Source: Clostridium_I sp047718555
GTDB lineage: Bacteria; Bacillota; Clostridia; Clostridiales; Clostridiaceae
Direction of reading: 5' to 3'
Length of the DNA: 64,000 nt
NCBI RefSeq assembly: GCF_047718555.1
Contig: NZ_JBDNRK010000009.1
Coordinates: forward strand, 1 to 64,000
A program made the position numbers and the translations under genes. Below the pieces are notes generated by a model. It ran no database searches and was not told the DNA's origin. It was given only the letters and a program-made list of their open reading frames with translations. Positions 51,320-60,287 of this stretch are shown one piece after another; within the stretch, counting starts at the first letter, position 1, and every line of letters starts with the position of its first letter.

Positions 51320-51841
51320 TTAATTTTCATTTCTTAGATCTTTTAACAGTCCTTCAAACCATTGAACATTTACTAAGTGATGAGAAAGTGAATTTTCCAA
51401 CATTTTTTTAAAATAAGTGGGGATAGTCTCATTATATTCAAGAGATTGTTCTAATAAAAAAACTTTCTGATTAGTTTGTTCGATTTGTATTTCTATTAGT
51501 TTTTTTAGTTCCTCGCTTTTATATTCATTAGCAAATAGCATTGCTGCATAAAAAGATAAATTTACATACTCAGTCTTAGAGCCATACTTATACATCAATT
51601 TTTCAAATTCTTTATCCCCTAGTTCAGTTATGATATAATTACGCGTCTCTCTAGTATTGTCTAATTGGTCAACTTTTTTAATATATTGTTTTTCTTCTAA
51701 TTGTTGAAGATTATAATAGAATGACCCTTTAGTGAAATTCACTATATATTTATAGTGTCTCTCTTCCATTAAAGCTAATAATTCGTATCCGTAAGAACCT
51801 GGGTTTTGTTTTAATAAACCTAAAATTAGTAATGGTATCAA
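51320..51841 (-). CDS. PadR-family transcriptional regulator
   Basis: A 173-residue PadR regulator. The winged helix is LLILGLLKQNPGSYGYELLALMEER with KGSFYYNLQQLEEKQYIKK. The C-terminal helical domain (residues about 95-170) is the usual Vir_act_alpha_C dimer part. The start is TTG at 51841, 8 nt from AGGAG. No drug exporter is adjacent, so its target is unclear. It sits directly beside rumA relic 2. Confidence 0.85.
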   Translation of the reverse strand: MIPLLILGLLKQNPGSYGYELLALMEERHYKYIVNFTKGSFYYNLQQLEEKQYIKKVDQLDNTRETRNYIITELGDKEFEKLMYKYGSKTEYVNLSFYAAMLFANEYKSEELKKLIEIQIEQTNQKVFLLEQSLEYNETIPTYFKKMLENSLSHHLVNVQWFEGLLKDLRNEN

Positions 51842-52147
51842 AAAAACATCTCCTTTATGTTCTTCAAAATTATATTAATAGTTATTTCATAATTATAAGG
51901 TTTAATCATTGTTGATTTGTATGACTTGAGATACGAATTTATCATATGATATTTTTCCTAATGCAAAATCCATACTTTATATATATATCTTTTCTGCTTT
52001 GGTATGTGTTCTGGCATGATTTCAATCTAGCAACTCATTTTCATTAATTAATGGCTTCAATACATGTTGCCTATTAGAAAAGGCTTCAAAATCTCCTAAA
52101 TCACCAATATTTACCAAAACTAATTTTCTTTGCAAATTTGAAATTTA
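51842..52147. other. Gap between padR and araC
   Basis: On the minus strand, in frame after the AraC stop, LVLVNIGDLGDFEAFSNRQ runs on to KPLINENELLD and a stop, an open stretch of about 40 codons with no start; it may be a gene tail but I cannot name it. The padR promoter must be near 51850-51900. Confidence 0.35.
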
Positions 52148-53002
52148 TTATTGGTAATTTCCAAACTCCCGTGAGCTATTTCGAAATTCAGTTGGAGTCA
52201 TGCCTCTTTTAGCAGTAAATTGTTTTATAAAGTACGTGTCATACTCAAACCCGGCAGCACGCGCAATTTCGTTCAAGCTCATACCTGTATGCGTCAGAAG
52301 ATTCTCTGCAACCTTTAGACGATATGAGGATAGGTATTCCATAGCTGTACATCCACATAAATCCTGAACCTTTTTATTTAGTGACACGCGATTCAAATGA
52401 GCGCATCTTGTTAAGTCTTCTAAACTTATTTTATCAGAATAGTTTGTGTGTATATATTCCAAAACTAAATTGACAGGTGATTGTTCGCTATGGTGGTTCA
52501 ACTCTTCAAGTAACCCTAATATTTGTATTAGGTATTTTTTTATTCTGCACACCCAAAGTGAATCGCTCTGTGCATATACTTCTGTTCCTATAACAAAGAA
52601 CCACTCATATAATTTGGAATAGGATTTCTCAGTTACTGTATATACCCCATTATGAATATTATCTTTTTTAAAAAGCGAAAGACCTGTTTCTATTCTTAAA
52701 CTGGTTGACAGATAGCCCTGGGATTGAGAAAAATGAGCTGTATTAAAAAAATCAGGATGGAAACAAAATGACTGTGAAGATACATTTTGCTTTTCGAAAA
52801 CTTGTATGGTATCCTCCATAGACAAACAAAGAATACTTGGAGCAACAATTTTAATGGGATAGTCATTCATTTGTAAATTCATACTTCCACTTGTAATAAA
52901 AATTATAGTGAATCTCTCCTTATATGGGAGATTACTAAAACTTTCATCTGCAATAAATTCAATATATACAGTTCTATTCTTATGACGGTCCATTTGGGGC
53001 AT
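52148..53002 (-). CDS. AraC-family transcriptional regulator
   Basis: A 284-residue AraC regulator. The C-terminal pair of HTHs (INYSDKISLEDLTRCAHLN-type start near residue 188, then SLNEIARAAGFEYDTYFIKQFTAKRGMTPTEFR, shown by SLNEIARAAGF and RGMTPTEFR) is complete. The N-terminal half is a cupin-like ligand domain (RFTIIFITSGSMNLQMNDYPIKI). It is divergent from the epoxide hydrolase gene with 146 bases between, so it probably controls that gene. Confidence 0.88.
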   Translation of the reverse strand: MPQMDRHKNRTVYIEFIADESFSNLPYKERFTIIFITSGSMNLQMNDYPIKIVAPSILCLSMEDTIQVFEKQNVSSQSFCFHPDFFNTAHFSQSQGYLSTSLRIETGLSLFKKDNIHNGVYTVTEKSYSKLYEWFFVIGTEVYAQSDSLWVCRIKKYLIQILGLLEELNHHSEQSPVNLVLEYIHTNYSDKISLEDLTRCAHLNRVSLNKKVQDLCGCTAMEYLSSYRLKVAENLLTHTGMSLNEIARAAGFEYDTYFIKQFTAKRGMTPTEFRNSSREFGNYQ

Positions 53003-53148
53003 AAATATTCCTCCACTAACAAATAGTATAGTTTAAAGCTTCATTTATAACATTGTATCATAATTTTTAAATGATATACTGTTAATAATTACTGAAGAAA
53101 AGTTATGGTTAACAAATTTTGCTATAACTTATTGAAAGGAGAATCATT

Positions 53149-54306
53149 ATGTCTATTCAACCCTTCAATATCCAAGTATCTGATGAGGCACTTGATGATT
53201 TGAAATACAGGCTAGAACATGTCCGCTGGTCTGATCAGTTAGACGGCTCAACTTGGGAACAAGGTACTGATATAAATTATTTACAATCGCTGGTTTCGTA
53301 TTGGCGGGAACAATTTGACTGGCGTGCACAAGAAACCGAGTTAAACCGCTTTTCTCAGTTTCGCTGTAATGTGGATGGGATAGATATTCACTTCGTACAT
53401 GAGCGTGGTAATGGGCCTAGTCCTATACCAATTATTCTTACTCATGGATGGCCTGATAGTTACATACGCTACCAAAAGATTATTCATCTTCTTACTGATC
53501 CTGCCTATCACGGCGGCGATGCGGCAGACTCTTTTGATGTAATCGTTCCTTCTATACCGGGATTTGGCTTCTCTAGCCGTCCTAAACATAGTGGTGTCAA
53601 TAATTATCGAGTTTCTGAGCTCTGGGCAAAACTAATGACCGAAAAACTTGGCTATAGTAAGTTCGCTGCTGCAGGCGGGGATGTTGGTTCAGGTGTTACA
53701 AGATATCTGGCATTAAACCATCCCGAACTTCTAATGGGAATCCACCTTACCGATATTGGTATCATTAGAGATCTCATGATTTCACAGAATGAAGAACTTT
53801 CAGAAGAAGAATTAAACTATAAGAAAAGTGCCCCTCTATGGATTTCTAACGAGGGAGGTTATATGTCTATTCAATCCACAAAGCCTCAAACTCTGTCATA
53901 TGGACTTTCTGACTCACCAGTAGGTTTGGCTGCTTGGATTATTGAAAAATTTCGTGCATGGAGCGATTGTAATGGTGACTTACAGCAAAGATTTAGCGAG
54001 GATGAATTACTAACTAATATAATGATCTATTGGGTTACAAATTCCATAGGATCATCATCGCGTATATATTATGAAAACATGCATTCTTTGCCATCAATGG
54101 GGCATATAGAGGTACCAACAGGTATAGCTCTTTTCCCGGCTGATATATTGTTACCACCTAAAGAATGGGCTGAGCGCAATCTGAATATCACACGTTGGAC
54201 TACAATGCCTAGTGGAGGACATTTTACTGCCATGGAAGAACCTGAACTTCTAGCTGAAGAAATTCGAGCCTTCTTCAGACCATATAGAACTAAAACCAAA
54301 AAGTAA
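53149..54306 (+). CDS. Epoxide hydrolase (EHN-alpha/beta hydrolase)
   Basis: A 385-residue soluble-type epoxide hydrolase. The N-terminal EHN domain (PFNIQVSDEALDDLKYRLEHVRWSDQL, shown by its ends PFNIQVSDEA and VRWSDQL) is followed by an alpha/beta-hydrolase core. LTHGWPDSYIRYQKII carries the HGWP oxyanion motif, GGDVGSG the nucleophile Asp, and PSGGHFTAMEEPELLA the catalytic His. It converts an epoxide to a diol; the natural substrate is unknown. It is divergent from an AraC gene, has GAAAGGAG before the ATG and a terminator about 110 bases after its stop. Confidence 0.92.
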   Translation: MSIQPFNIQVSDEALDDLKYRLEHVRWSDQLDGSTWEQGTDINYLQSLVSYWREQFDWRAQETELNRFSQFRCNVDGIDIHFVHERGNGPSPIPIILTHGWPDSYIRYQKIIHLLTDPAYHGGDAADSFDVIVPSIPGFGFSSRPKHSGVNNYRVSELWAKLMTEKLGYSKFAAAGGDVGSGVTRYLALNHPELLMGIHLTDIGIIRDLMISQNEELSEEELNYKKSAPLWISNEGGYMSIQSTKPQTLSYGLSDSPVGLAAWIIEKFRAWSDCNGDLQQRFSEDELLTNIMIYWVTNSIGSSSRIYYENMHSLPSMGHIEVPTGIALFPADILLPPKEWAERNLNITRWTTMPSGGHFTAMEEPELLAEEIRAFFRPYRTKTKK

Positions 54307-54418
54307 TATTGGACTTCCTTTTAACCCCATTGAGGAAATAACATGTATTTTTTATATAATGTAAAAAAATACTCTGAACGACATTTTGGTGATGGCGAAA
54401 AAATACAAAAAGTATATC

Positions 54419-54462
54419 ACACTGGTGAAAAGTTTAAATTAAATTTTCACCAGTGTTGTTTT
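54419..54462 (+). terminator. Terminator after epoxide hydrolase
   Basis: ACACTGGTGAAAA and TTTTCACCAGTGT form a 13-bp perfect stem with TGTTTTA after it. Confidence 0.8.
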
Positions 54463-54592
54463 ATAGATTATTTTCTCTCAGCAATATTCGCTGGTATTAA
54501 AGCATTTCTTATTCCATCAAATTATTATAAAATATTGCGTTGTTAATTTAATCAAATCGATTATCAGCTTTTTTCTGTTGTCTGTGGAAAAT
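54463..54592. other. Gap upstream of the DUF4256 stop
   Basis: No gene or clear signal. The DUF4256 gene ends here on the minus strand without an obvious terminator. Confidence 0.4.
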
Positions 54593-55159
54593 TTAGACCC
54601 TGAGCGATCCACGGAATCCCCTGGCACCATAGTAAGACTCCGCACCGTTATGATACACAAAGACATTGCCGTAGCGAAAATCAGCAAAGATGGCACCACC
54701 GAGCTTTCTAATCTCAGAAGGTGTTTTCACCCAGCTCGATGTTTTCATATCGAAATTTCCAAGTTTCTGCAGCTCTCGATATTGTTCTTCCGTTAAAAGC
54801 TCAATGCCCATGCCAGCCGCCATATCAATAGCGTTATTTTCCGGTTTATGTTCTTTCCTTGACTCCAACGCTTCACGATCGTAACAAACACTTCTGCGGC
54901 CTTTAGGACTTTCCGCTGAACAATCGTAAAAAATATATTTGCCCGTCTTATTATCATGACAAACAACATCTGGTTCACCGCCGGTTCTTTCCATTTCATT
55001 GAGTGACCACAGTTTTTCAGTATTAGCTTCCAGCTTTGCTTCTACTTTAGCCCATTCAAGATCTTTATGGCGGTTCATGTTTTTCTCAAAACGGGCTTTC
55101 AATGTTCTGAGTAGTTCTTCACGTTGTTCTGGTGTCAACTCCTTTTTTTCATTTCCCAT
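54593..55159 (-). CDS. DUF4256 family protein
   Basis: A 188-residue cytoplasmic protein of the DUF4256 family. Hallmarks are EKLWSLNEMERTGGEPDVV, ESPKGRRSVCYDREALESRK, MGIELLTEEQYRELQKLG, and a C-terminal block with FADFRYGNVFVYHNGAESYYGARGFRG (shown by its ends FADFRYGN and YGARGFRG). The function is unknown. GC content is clearly higher than in the flanks, suggesting recent transfer. It is a lone gene; GAGGAGGC precedes the ATG. Confidence 0.88.
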   Translation of the reverse strand: MGNEKKELTPEQREELLRTLKARFEKNMNRHKDLEWAKVEAKLEANTEKLWSLNEMERTGGEPDVVCHDNKTGKYIFYDCSAESPKGRRSVCYDREALESRKEHKPENNAIDMAAGMGIELLTEEQYRELQKLGNFDMKTSSWVKTPSEIRKLGGAIFADFRYGNVFVYHNGAESYYGARGFRGSLRV

Positions 55160-55417
55160 AATGAAGCCTCCTCGTAATTAAGTTTTCAAAATCTTATATA
55201 TTATCGTACTATTTTAACTTCTACTATTCAAATAATAAAATCTTTCACACTAGCAAGCAAGAACAAACAGTCTATATTTCCAATTTTTTATATGCTATAA
55301 TTAAAGTGAAGGAAAGTCAATTTTCAAGGAATGAAAACTTAATAGGGAGATAAAATTTTATTTTTTTATTCTATGGAAATATACAAAATCAAACAATTTC
55401 GCAATGTCCATAGTTCT
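55160..55417. other. Gap upstream of DUF4256
   Basis: AT-rich. It must hold the DUF4256 promoter (minus strand). I see nothing else; the stretch ends at the GCGTAAAAGT sequence shared with the 41.3 kb element. Confidence 0.4.
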
Positions 55418-55575
55418 GCGTAAAAGTTAGATCCCTCCTAAACAAAAATCCCCCCAAACTATCAGTCTGAGGGAACATATAACACACTATAAAATTTTCT
55501 AAAAATCCGTAAAGCCTTTGATATCAGGCTATTTCTCGTGTATCAACACAACCTCAACGTGGTAGAGACGAAGCA
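55418..55575 (-). pseudogene. rumA-like 3'-end relic 3
   Basis: On the minus strand LYHVEVVLIHEK-stop (stop at 55531-55529) resembles the RumA end. The 62 bases past the stop (down to 55471) match relic 1 at about 88%. Then comes GCGTAAAAGT (55418-55427, plus strand) as in the inverted repeat at 41265. The gap from here to 55692 holds nothing else I recognise except the likely end of the MmyB-type gene's transcript. Confidence 0.55.
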
Positions 55576-55692
55576 TGACATTTAAAATCTACTACTTTAA
55601 ATATAATAGTTGTCATCTTTAACAATTACATTTATATCTCATAAATTATAATAAGTTAACCTATATTATAGTAAGCTTCAAACAAAATTAGT

Positions 55693-56514
55693 TTATACCA
55701 ACATAAGTTGCTGTAATTTATTTTTTGTATGATCATCAACAGGCATTTGAATAGTAATATTTACGCCCTCTGCTTCTGTAGATTTAAATGAAATATAACT
55801 TACATATAAGTTTCCTACTATAGGATGATGTAAAAGTTTTTGCCCCTCTGGTGTCCCCATTATTTCTTGTTCATTCCACCATTTATGGAAGAGTGGATTT
55901 TTTTTATCCAGTTCATTTATAATCTCTTTTATTTTATTATCATTTTCATAATAGCTATAATTTGCTCTTAACTGTTCAACACGCAGCTTAGAATGTCCCT
56001 CCCAATTATCTAATAGTTTCTTTAGATAATCATCATTAAAGGCTCTCCATATAGTATTTCTTTCTTTCTCATTCATTTCTTCATAATTACCATAAACTTT
56101 TAGGGCAGCTTTATTCCATGCAATCATGTTCCAACTGCTATCAGTAACATAGGCCATATTAGGATTTTGAGCATCTAAAAATTTTTGCAATGCTTCAGAA
56201 ATAGTAATGTTATTACTGTCTTCAACATGTAATTTTTTATCAGACAAATTAAATAAGTATCTTTTTTCTTCATTATTTAGCTGTAAGACTCTGCTTAAAG
56301 AATTTAATACATCTATTGAAGGATTAACATTCTGCCCTTGTTCAATACGTACATACCAATCAATACTTACCCCTGCTAAATCTGCAACTTCCTCTCTTTT
56401 TAAACCTTCAACTCTTCTTCTTTTATTTGATTCAAGTCCAAATTGATTAGGACTTAGTGTTGCTCTCTTCTTTTTTAAAAATAATCCAAGTTCCTTGCTT
56501 TTAGTCATAGCCAT
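55693..56514 (-). CDS. MmyB-type XRE transcriptional regulator
   Basis: A 273-residue regulator. The N-terminal XRE HTH (LGLFLKKKRATLSPNQFGL and VEGLKREEVADLAGVSIDWYVRIEQG) is followed by the MmyB-like ligand domain (NPNMAYVTDSSWNMIAWNKAALKVYG, then LRANYSYYEND and HPIVGNLYVSYISFKSTE, all family marks). The ligand is thought to be a fatty-acid-like molecule in related proteins. It is divergent from the MFS gene and probably acts on the shared 110-base regulatory repeat before the MFS and nitroreductase genes. Confidence 0.9.
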   Translation of the reverse strand: MAMTKSKELGLFLKKKRATLSPNQFGLESNKRRRVEGLKREEVADLAGVSIDWYVRIEQGQNVNPSIDVLNSLSRVLQLNNEEKRYLFNLSDKKLHVEDSNNITISEALQKFLDAQNPNMAYVTDSSWNMIAWNKAALKVYGNYEEMNEKERNTIWRAFNDDYLKKLLDNWEGHSKLRVEQLRANYSYYENDNKIKEIINELDKKNPLFHKWWNEQEIMGTPEGQKLLHHPIVGNLYVSYISFKSTEAEGVNITIQMPVDDHTKNKLQQLMLV

Positions 56515-56553
56515 CCTCCAATATATAATTTAATTATTAATGAAAAATTTATG

Positions 56554-56662
56554 AAGTTATTTTAGAGAGTTATTTAAGTAGTTCTAAATATATGATTATT
56601 TATCCTAGGATAATCTAATCTCTATTTAAATGGATAATTCAATTATATACTAAATTCATAAC
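56554..56662 (+). promoter_or_regulatory. Regulatory repeat, copy 1 (before MFS gene)
   Basis: Aligns with 57929-58037 without gaps over about 109 bases. The centre is the perfect palindrome TTATCCTAGGATAA (56600-56613). TTATTTAAGTAGTTCTAA precedes it and AATTATATACTAA (a likely -10, TATACT) follows. It is probably the operator for the divergent MmyB-type regulator. Confidence 0.7.
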
Positions 56663-56684
56663 TTATAGGAAGGATGATGTAAAA

Positions 56685-57929
56685 ATGAATAGAGATTCAA
56701 AAAATAATAATTTTTCAAAACAATTATTAATAGTATTGACTATTATATGTGCAATTGGAGTAGCTAACTTGTATTATGACCAAGTTTTACTAACTAATAT
56801 TTCTAAAAGTTTTTCTGTGTCTGCTTCATTGTCTGGTGTACTGATTACAGCGATACAGATAGGTTACACAATAGGACTATTGCTTATTGTACCGTTAGGA
56901 GATAGGTATAGTAGAAAAATGCTAATCATTTTAAGTATCATTTGTTCAGCTGTGTTATTATATTTAATGACTTTAGTGTCTTCGTTTAATCTAATAGTAA
57001 TTATAGGATTTTTAATGGGTCTTTCCACTGTTTCTGCACAGCTTATAATACCATTTGTTTCATCAAATATGCCATCAGAAAAACGAGGTGTAATAGTTGG
57101 TCACTTGCTAACCGGAGTATTCCTGGGGGTTCTATTAGGCAGGGTATTTGGCGGAGTCATTGGGCAATTATTGGGTTGGAAATCAGTTCATGAAATTGCA
57201 GCAATAGTCTTGTTAATTTTTGCAGTATACTTATACTATGCGCTTCCAAATGATAATATAGAAAAGGAAAACTCATATAAAAAGATTATATTGTCTTTAC
57301 CACCGTTATTAAAAAGAGAAAAGGTATTAAGAGAAACAATAGTTTTTGGTGCTGCTGCATTTTGTGCCTTCAATATTTTTTGGGTTTCATTATCCTTTAT
57401 TTTAGAAAATCCTCCCTATCATTATGGTAGTGCCATGGTCGGAGTCTTTGGATTTTTAGGTGTAGCAGGTGCATTAGCCGCTGGATTTACAGGTAAATTA
57501 ACAAATAGTAAAAAAGTAGGTCTATGGAACATTTTGGCACTATCTATTATGTTTATATCTTTTTTAGTCTTAGGTATAGGCTGGTCTAAGTTTATAATTC
57601 TTATTCTTATAACATTTACTTTGGATGTTGGCTCAAGAATGAATATGTCATTAAATCAAGGACGTCTTTATAAACTTAATCCACAAAATCATAGCAGACT
57701 AAACTCACTTTATATGGTTGGATACTATTTAGGAGGATCACTTGGATCATGGCTTGGCACCTATGTATATCATTTATTTGGGGTGATGGGAATTATGATT
57801 GTAAGTTGTGTTGTGCTTTTATTAGCATATAGTTATTATTTAATTACTAATAAACTTTTAAATGGAAGACGCTTGAATAAATCACCAAATGTATTTACCC
57901 ATAAAAATGAAAACATCAGTAATTTTTAA
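56685..57929 (+). CDS. MFS transporter (DHA1-like)
   Basis: A 414-residue major facilitator with 12 helices. The loop 2-3 motif is PLGDRYSRKMLI (near residues 65-76). The N-terminal ICAIGVANLYYDQVLLTNISKSF and SGVLITAIQIGYTIGLLLIVP resemble YnfM/sugar-arabinose efflux DHA1 proteins. The most likely role is export of a drug or metabolite. It starts at GAAGGATGATGTAAAA-ATG, with the regulatory repeat just upstream, and it pairs by regulation with the nitroreductase gene. Confidence 0.9.
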   Translation: MNRDSKNNNFSKQLLIVLTIICAIGVANLYYDQVLLTNISKSFSVSASLSGVLITAIQIGYTIGLLLIVPLGDRYSRKMLIILSIICSAVLLYLMTLVSSFNLIVIIGFLMGLSTVSAQLIIPFVSSNMPSEKRGVIVGHLLTGVFLGVLLGRVFGGVIGQLLGWKSVHEIAAIVLLIFAVYLYYALPNDNIEKENSYKKIILSLPPLLKREKVLRETIVFGAAAFCAFNIFWVSLSFILENPPYHYGSAMVGVFGFLGVAGALAAGFTGKLTNSKKVGLWNILALSIMFISFLVLGIGWSKFIILILITFTLDVGSRMNMSLNQGRLYKLNPQNHSRLNSLYMVGYYLGGSLGSWLGTYVYHLFGVMGIMIVSCVVLLLAYSYYLITNKLLNGRRLNKSPNVFTHKNENISNF

Positions 57930-58037
57930 AGTGGTTTTAGAACGTTATTTAAATAGTACTAAGCATATGATTATTTATCCTATGATAATTTATCTTCTAT
58001 TTAAAAGAATCATTTAATTATATAATAATTTTATAAA
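57929..58037 (+). promoter_or_regulatory. Regulatory repeat, copy 2 (before nitroreductase gene)
   Basis: Copy 2 of the element at 56554. The palindrome is TTATCCTATGATAA (57975-57988), one base off symmetry. ATATGATTATTTATCCTA is identical in both copies. Its start coincides with the MFS stop, so the nitroreductase has its own promoter rather than reading through from the MFS gene. Confidence 0.7.
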
Positions 58038-58088
58038 AATATATTTCTATGGATTTTATATTATAAAGTAAAGACGAGGAGAATAAAA

Positions 58089-58883
58089 ATGAATTTAATA
58101 ACTGTAGATCAAGAGAAATGTGTTAAGTGTGGATTTTGTGTAAATGAGTGCCCCGAACAAGTATTTAGACTTGGAGAGAATGGTCCTGAAGAAGTTTATC
58201 CTGAAAACTGTATTGCCTGCGGTCATTGTGTAGCTGTTTGTCCAAAGGAAGCTATGGATAACATAAAAACACCATTATCCAATCAAGTCAGCTCAAAAAA
58301 ATTTCCAAAATTGAGTCCTGAAGAGGCACAAAACTTTCTTCGTTCAAGACGTTCTATTCGCTCTTATAAAGAAACTCCTGTTCCAAGAGAAAAATTAATA
58401 GACCTTGTTAATATTGCCCATTTTGCTCCTTCAGGACATAATCTACAAGGCGTATCCTATATTATAATAGATGATAGGAAAATACTTGATAAAGCGATTG
58501 AACTTACTGCTAAGGAATTAGGAAGTGATAAATCATTAAGTCAATTTATTAAACCTTATCGTGAAGAAGGAAGTGATACTATTTTACGAGGAGCACCTTG
58601 CCTTGTCCTAGCAACTACTGATGCAGATTTTCTACGAGGAAGAGAAAATTCTATTTTTTCATTAGCATACATGGAACTATATGCGCCAACTCTTGGATTG
58701 GGTTCATGTTGGGCTGGAGTATTTGAAAGGGTTGCACTTAAAGACAATTCCCCACTACTTAAATTATTTAATATTCCTAAAAACAAAAAGATAACTGGTG
58801 TCGTTATGGTAGGATATCCAAAATACACCTATCCAAGACTAGTGGATAGAAATCCGTTAGAATTTACTTTTATGAATCCGTAA
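58089..58883 (+). CDS. Ferredoxin-nitroreductase fusion protein
   Basis: A 264-residue fusion. Residues 1-55 are a 2[4Fe-4S] ferredoxin (CVKCGFCVNECPEQVF and CIACGHCVAVCPKEAM). Residues about 85-260 are an FMN nitroreductase domain (RSRRSIRSYKETPVPREKL with HFAPSGHNLQGV). The clusters would feed electrons to FMN for reduction of nitro compounds, enones or quinones. AGGAG before the ATG. It probably forms a detoxification regulon with the MFS gene. Confidence 0.93.
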   Translation: MNLITVDQEKCVKCGFCVNECPEQVFRLGENGPEEVYPENCIACGHCVAVCPKEAMDNIKTPLSNQVSSKKFPKLSPEEAQNFLRSRRSIRSYKETPVPREKLIDLVNIAHFAPSGHNLQGVSYIIIDDRKILDKAIELTAKELGSDKSLSQFIKPYREEGSDTILRGAPCLVLATTDADFLRGRENSIFSLAYMELYAPTLGLGSCWAGVFERVALKDNSPLLKLFNIPKNKKITGVVMVGYPKYTYPRLVDRNPLEFTFMNP

Positions 58884-59009
58884 TATTATCCTGAAAATTC
58901 AAAATAAAAAACAAACCTTTAAAGTTGTTTAACATAGCCTTGTCTCCTTTTTATACGATTGTTTTCCCAGATTCAACTTATATTTTAGGGCTTAGCTATG
59001 TTTTTTCTA

Positions 59010-59165
59010 TTAAGTATATCCTTTTTCTAATTCTTCATTAAGTTCTAGTTCAGCTAAGTCTAAAAGTGCTGCAGATTTTATGGAAAGAAGCTTAACATCA
59101 AAAGGAATTCCTCTTTGCATAACAACCTGTTTCAAAAATACATTTACCAAAACCCATGGTTGCAT
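59010..59165 (-). pseudogene. RelB/DinJ-type antitoxin fragment
   Basis: A 51-codon frame includes VNVFLKQVVMQRGIPFDVKLL, the C-terminal part of the DinJ/RelB ribbon-helix-helix antitoxins (usual INVFLKQVVxxxGIPFEV). The DNA-binding N-terminus is missing (ATG then QPW), and no toxin gene lies beside it. It sits in the gap between the nitroreductase and araC genes. Confidence 0.7.
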
Positions 59166-59187
59166 ATTTTACAAGTCACTGTTACCC

Positions 59188-60108
59188 TTAAGAATATAAT
59201 GAATTTCGAAGGCGATTTATATCGCTTATAGGAGGCAATCCAAACATGCGTGCATATTCCCTGCTAAATTGAGATGGGCTTTCATAACCCACTTGAAAAC
59301 CAATATTTGCAGCTTCAGATGATTCAGTAAATAACAAACGTCTAGCTTCTTGTAACCTTATAAGCTTTTGATATTGCAAAGGACTCATTGCCGTTACTTT
59401 TTTAAACTGATTATGCAATGATGATGTACTCATGTTAACTTTTTTGGCTAAATCTTCAATTCTTAGTGGTTTTGAAAAATTACTATTTATAAACTGAATG
59501 ACTTTTGCAATGCAGTGTGCATGACTTCCAATCATTGCAAATTGCTTAATTAAATTTCCCTGACTATCCTGGAGAATTCTATAAAGAATTTCACGGATTA
59601 TTAAAGGTGAAAGGACTGGAATATCCTTAGGTGTGTGTAAGAGACGAACAAGTCTTAACACAGCATCAAACAAATCAGAATTTATTTTATTTACAACTAT
59701 TCCACGTCCTGAATCTTTCTTACCATTCCATACATCATCTGATTCCTTAATAATATCAAGTATTTGCTCAGTATTAAAATTTATTTGAACGCAGAAATAT
59801 GGTTCCTCAGGACTTGCTTGAATTATTTGACCGGTAATAGGAAGGTGGACAGATGCAACCAAATATGATGTCGAATCATACTGATAATTTTCGTCAGCCA
59901 ATGTTACAATTTTTGATCCCTGAGCAATTACTAATAGGGATGGTTCATAAATGGTATGTAAAGGCTCAGAAATATTAGATGCTCGAAATAACTGCAAAGT
60001 AGGTATTGCTGTAGTATGTAATCCATCTTCTCTAACAATTCCATTAATCATTGAAACCAATTCTTCTTGATAAGTTGTAATTTTGTCATTCACTAATTTT
60101 TTATCCAT
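59188..60108 (-). CDS. AraC-family regulator with AraC_N domain
   Basis: A 306-residue regulator. The N-terminal AraC_N domain (LQLFRASNISEPLHTIYEPSLLVIAQGSK, shown by FRASNISEPLHTIYEPSL) is followed by a complete C-terminal double HTH (LRIEDLAKKVNMSTSSLHNQFKKVTAMSPLQYQK with its ends LRIEDLAKKVNM and SPLQYQK; GFQVGYESPSQFSREYARMFG). YqhC-type members of this group sense aldehydes. It is divergent from the SDR gene with 179 bases between, so it likely controls that gene. Confidence 0.9.
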   Translation of the reverse strand: MDKKLVNDKITTYQEELVSMINGIVREDGLHTTAIPTLQLFRASNISEPLHTIYEPSLLVIAQGSKIVTLADENYQYDSTSYLVASVHLPITGQIIQASPEEPYFCVQINFNTEQILDIIKESDDVWNGKKDSGRGIVVNKINSDLFDAVLRLVRLLHTPKDIPVLSPLIIREILYRILQDSQGNLIKQFAMIGSHAHCIAKVIQFINSNFSKPLRIEDLAKKVNMSTSSLHNQFKKVTAMSPLQYQKLIRLQEARRLLFTESSEAANIGFQVGYESPSQFSREYARMFGLPPISDINRLRNSLYS

Positions 60109-60153
60109 TTCTAACTCCTTCCTTAGATTAAATTGATGTATAAATTATATTAT

Positions 60154-60262
60154 AGCTTGTAGGATTAGGCAATAACTAAATAAAAATAGGCTACCTAGAT
60201 GATGCACCATATATATATAATTATCTTAGATACAAGATATTTAATAAAAGCGACTACAAGCT
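60154..60262. promoter_or_regulatory. AraC-SDR intergenic inverted repeats
   Basis: AGCTTGTAG (60154-60162) and CTACAAGCT (60254-60262) are perfect 9-base inverted repeats, each near one start of the divergent pair. They may be sites for the AraC-type regulator acting on both genes; the evidence is only the symmetry. Confidence 0.4.
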
Positions 60263-60287
60263 GAATATATTAAAGGAGGATTTTATT

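Noticed and set aside
58928..59007. A terminator AACATAGCC/GCTATGTT after the nitroreductase gene
   Set aside because: The arms pair and a T-run follows, but the loop is about 58 bases, too long for a confident terminator.
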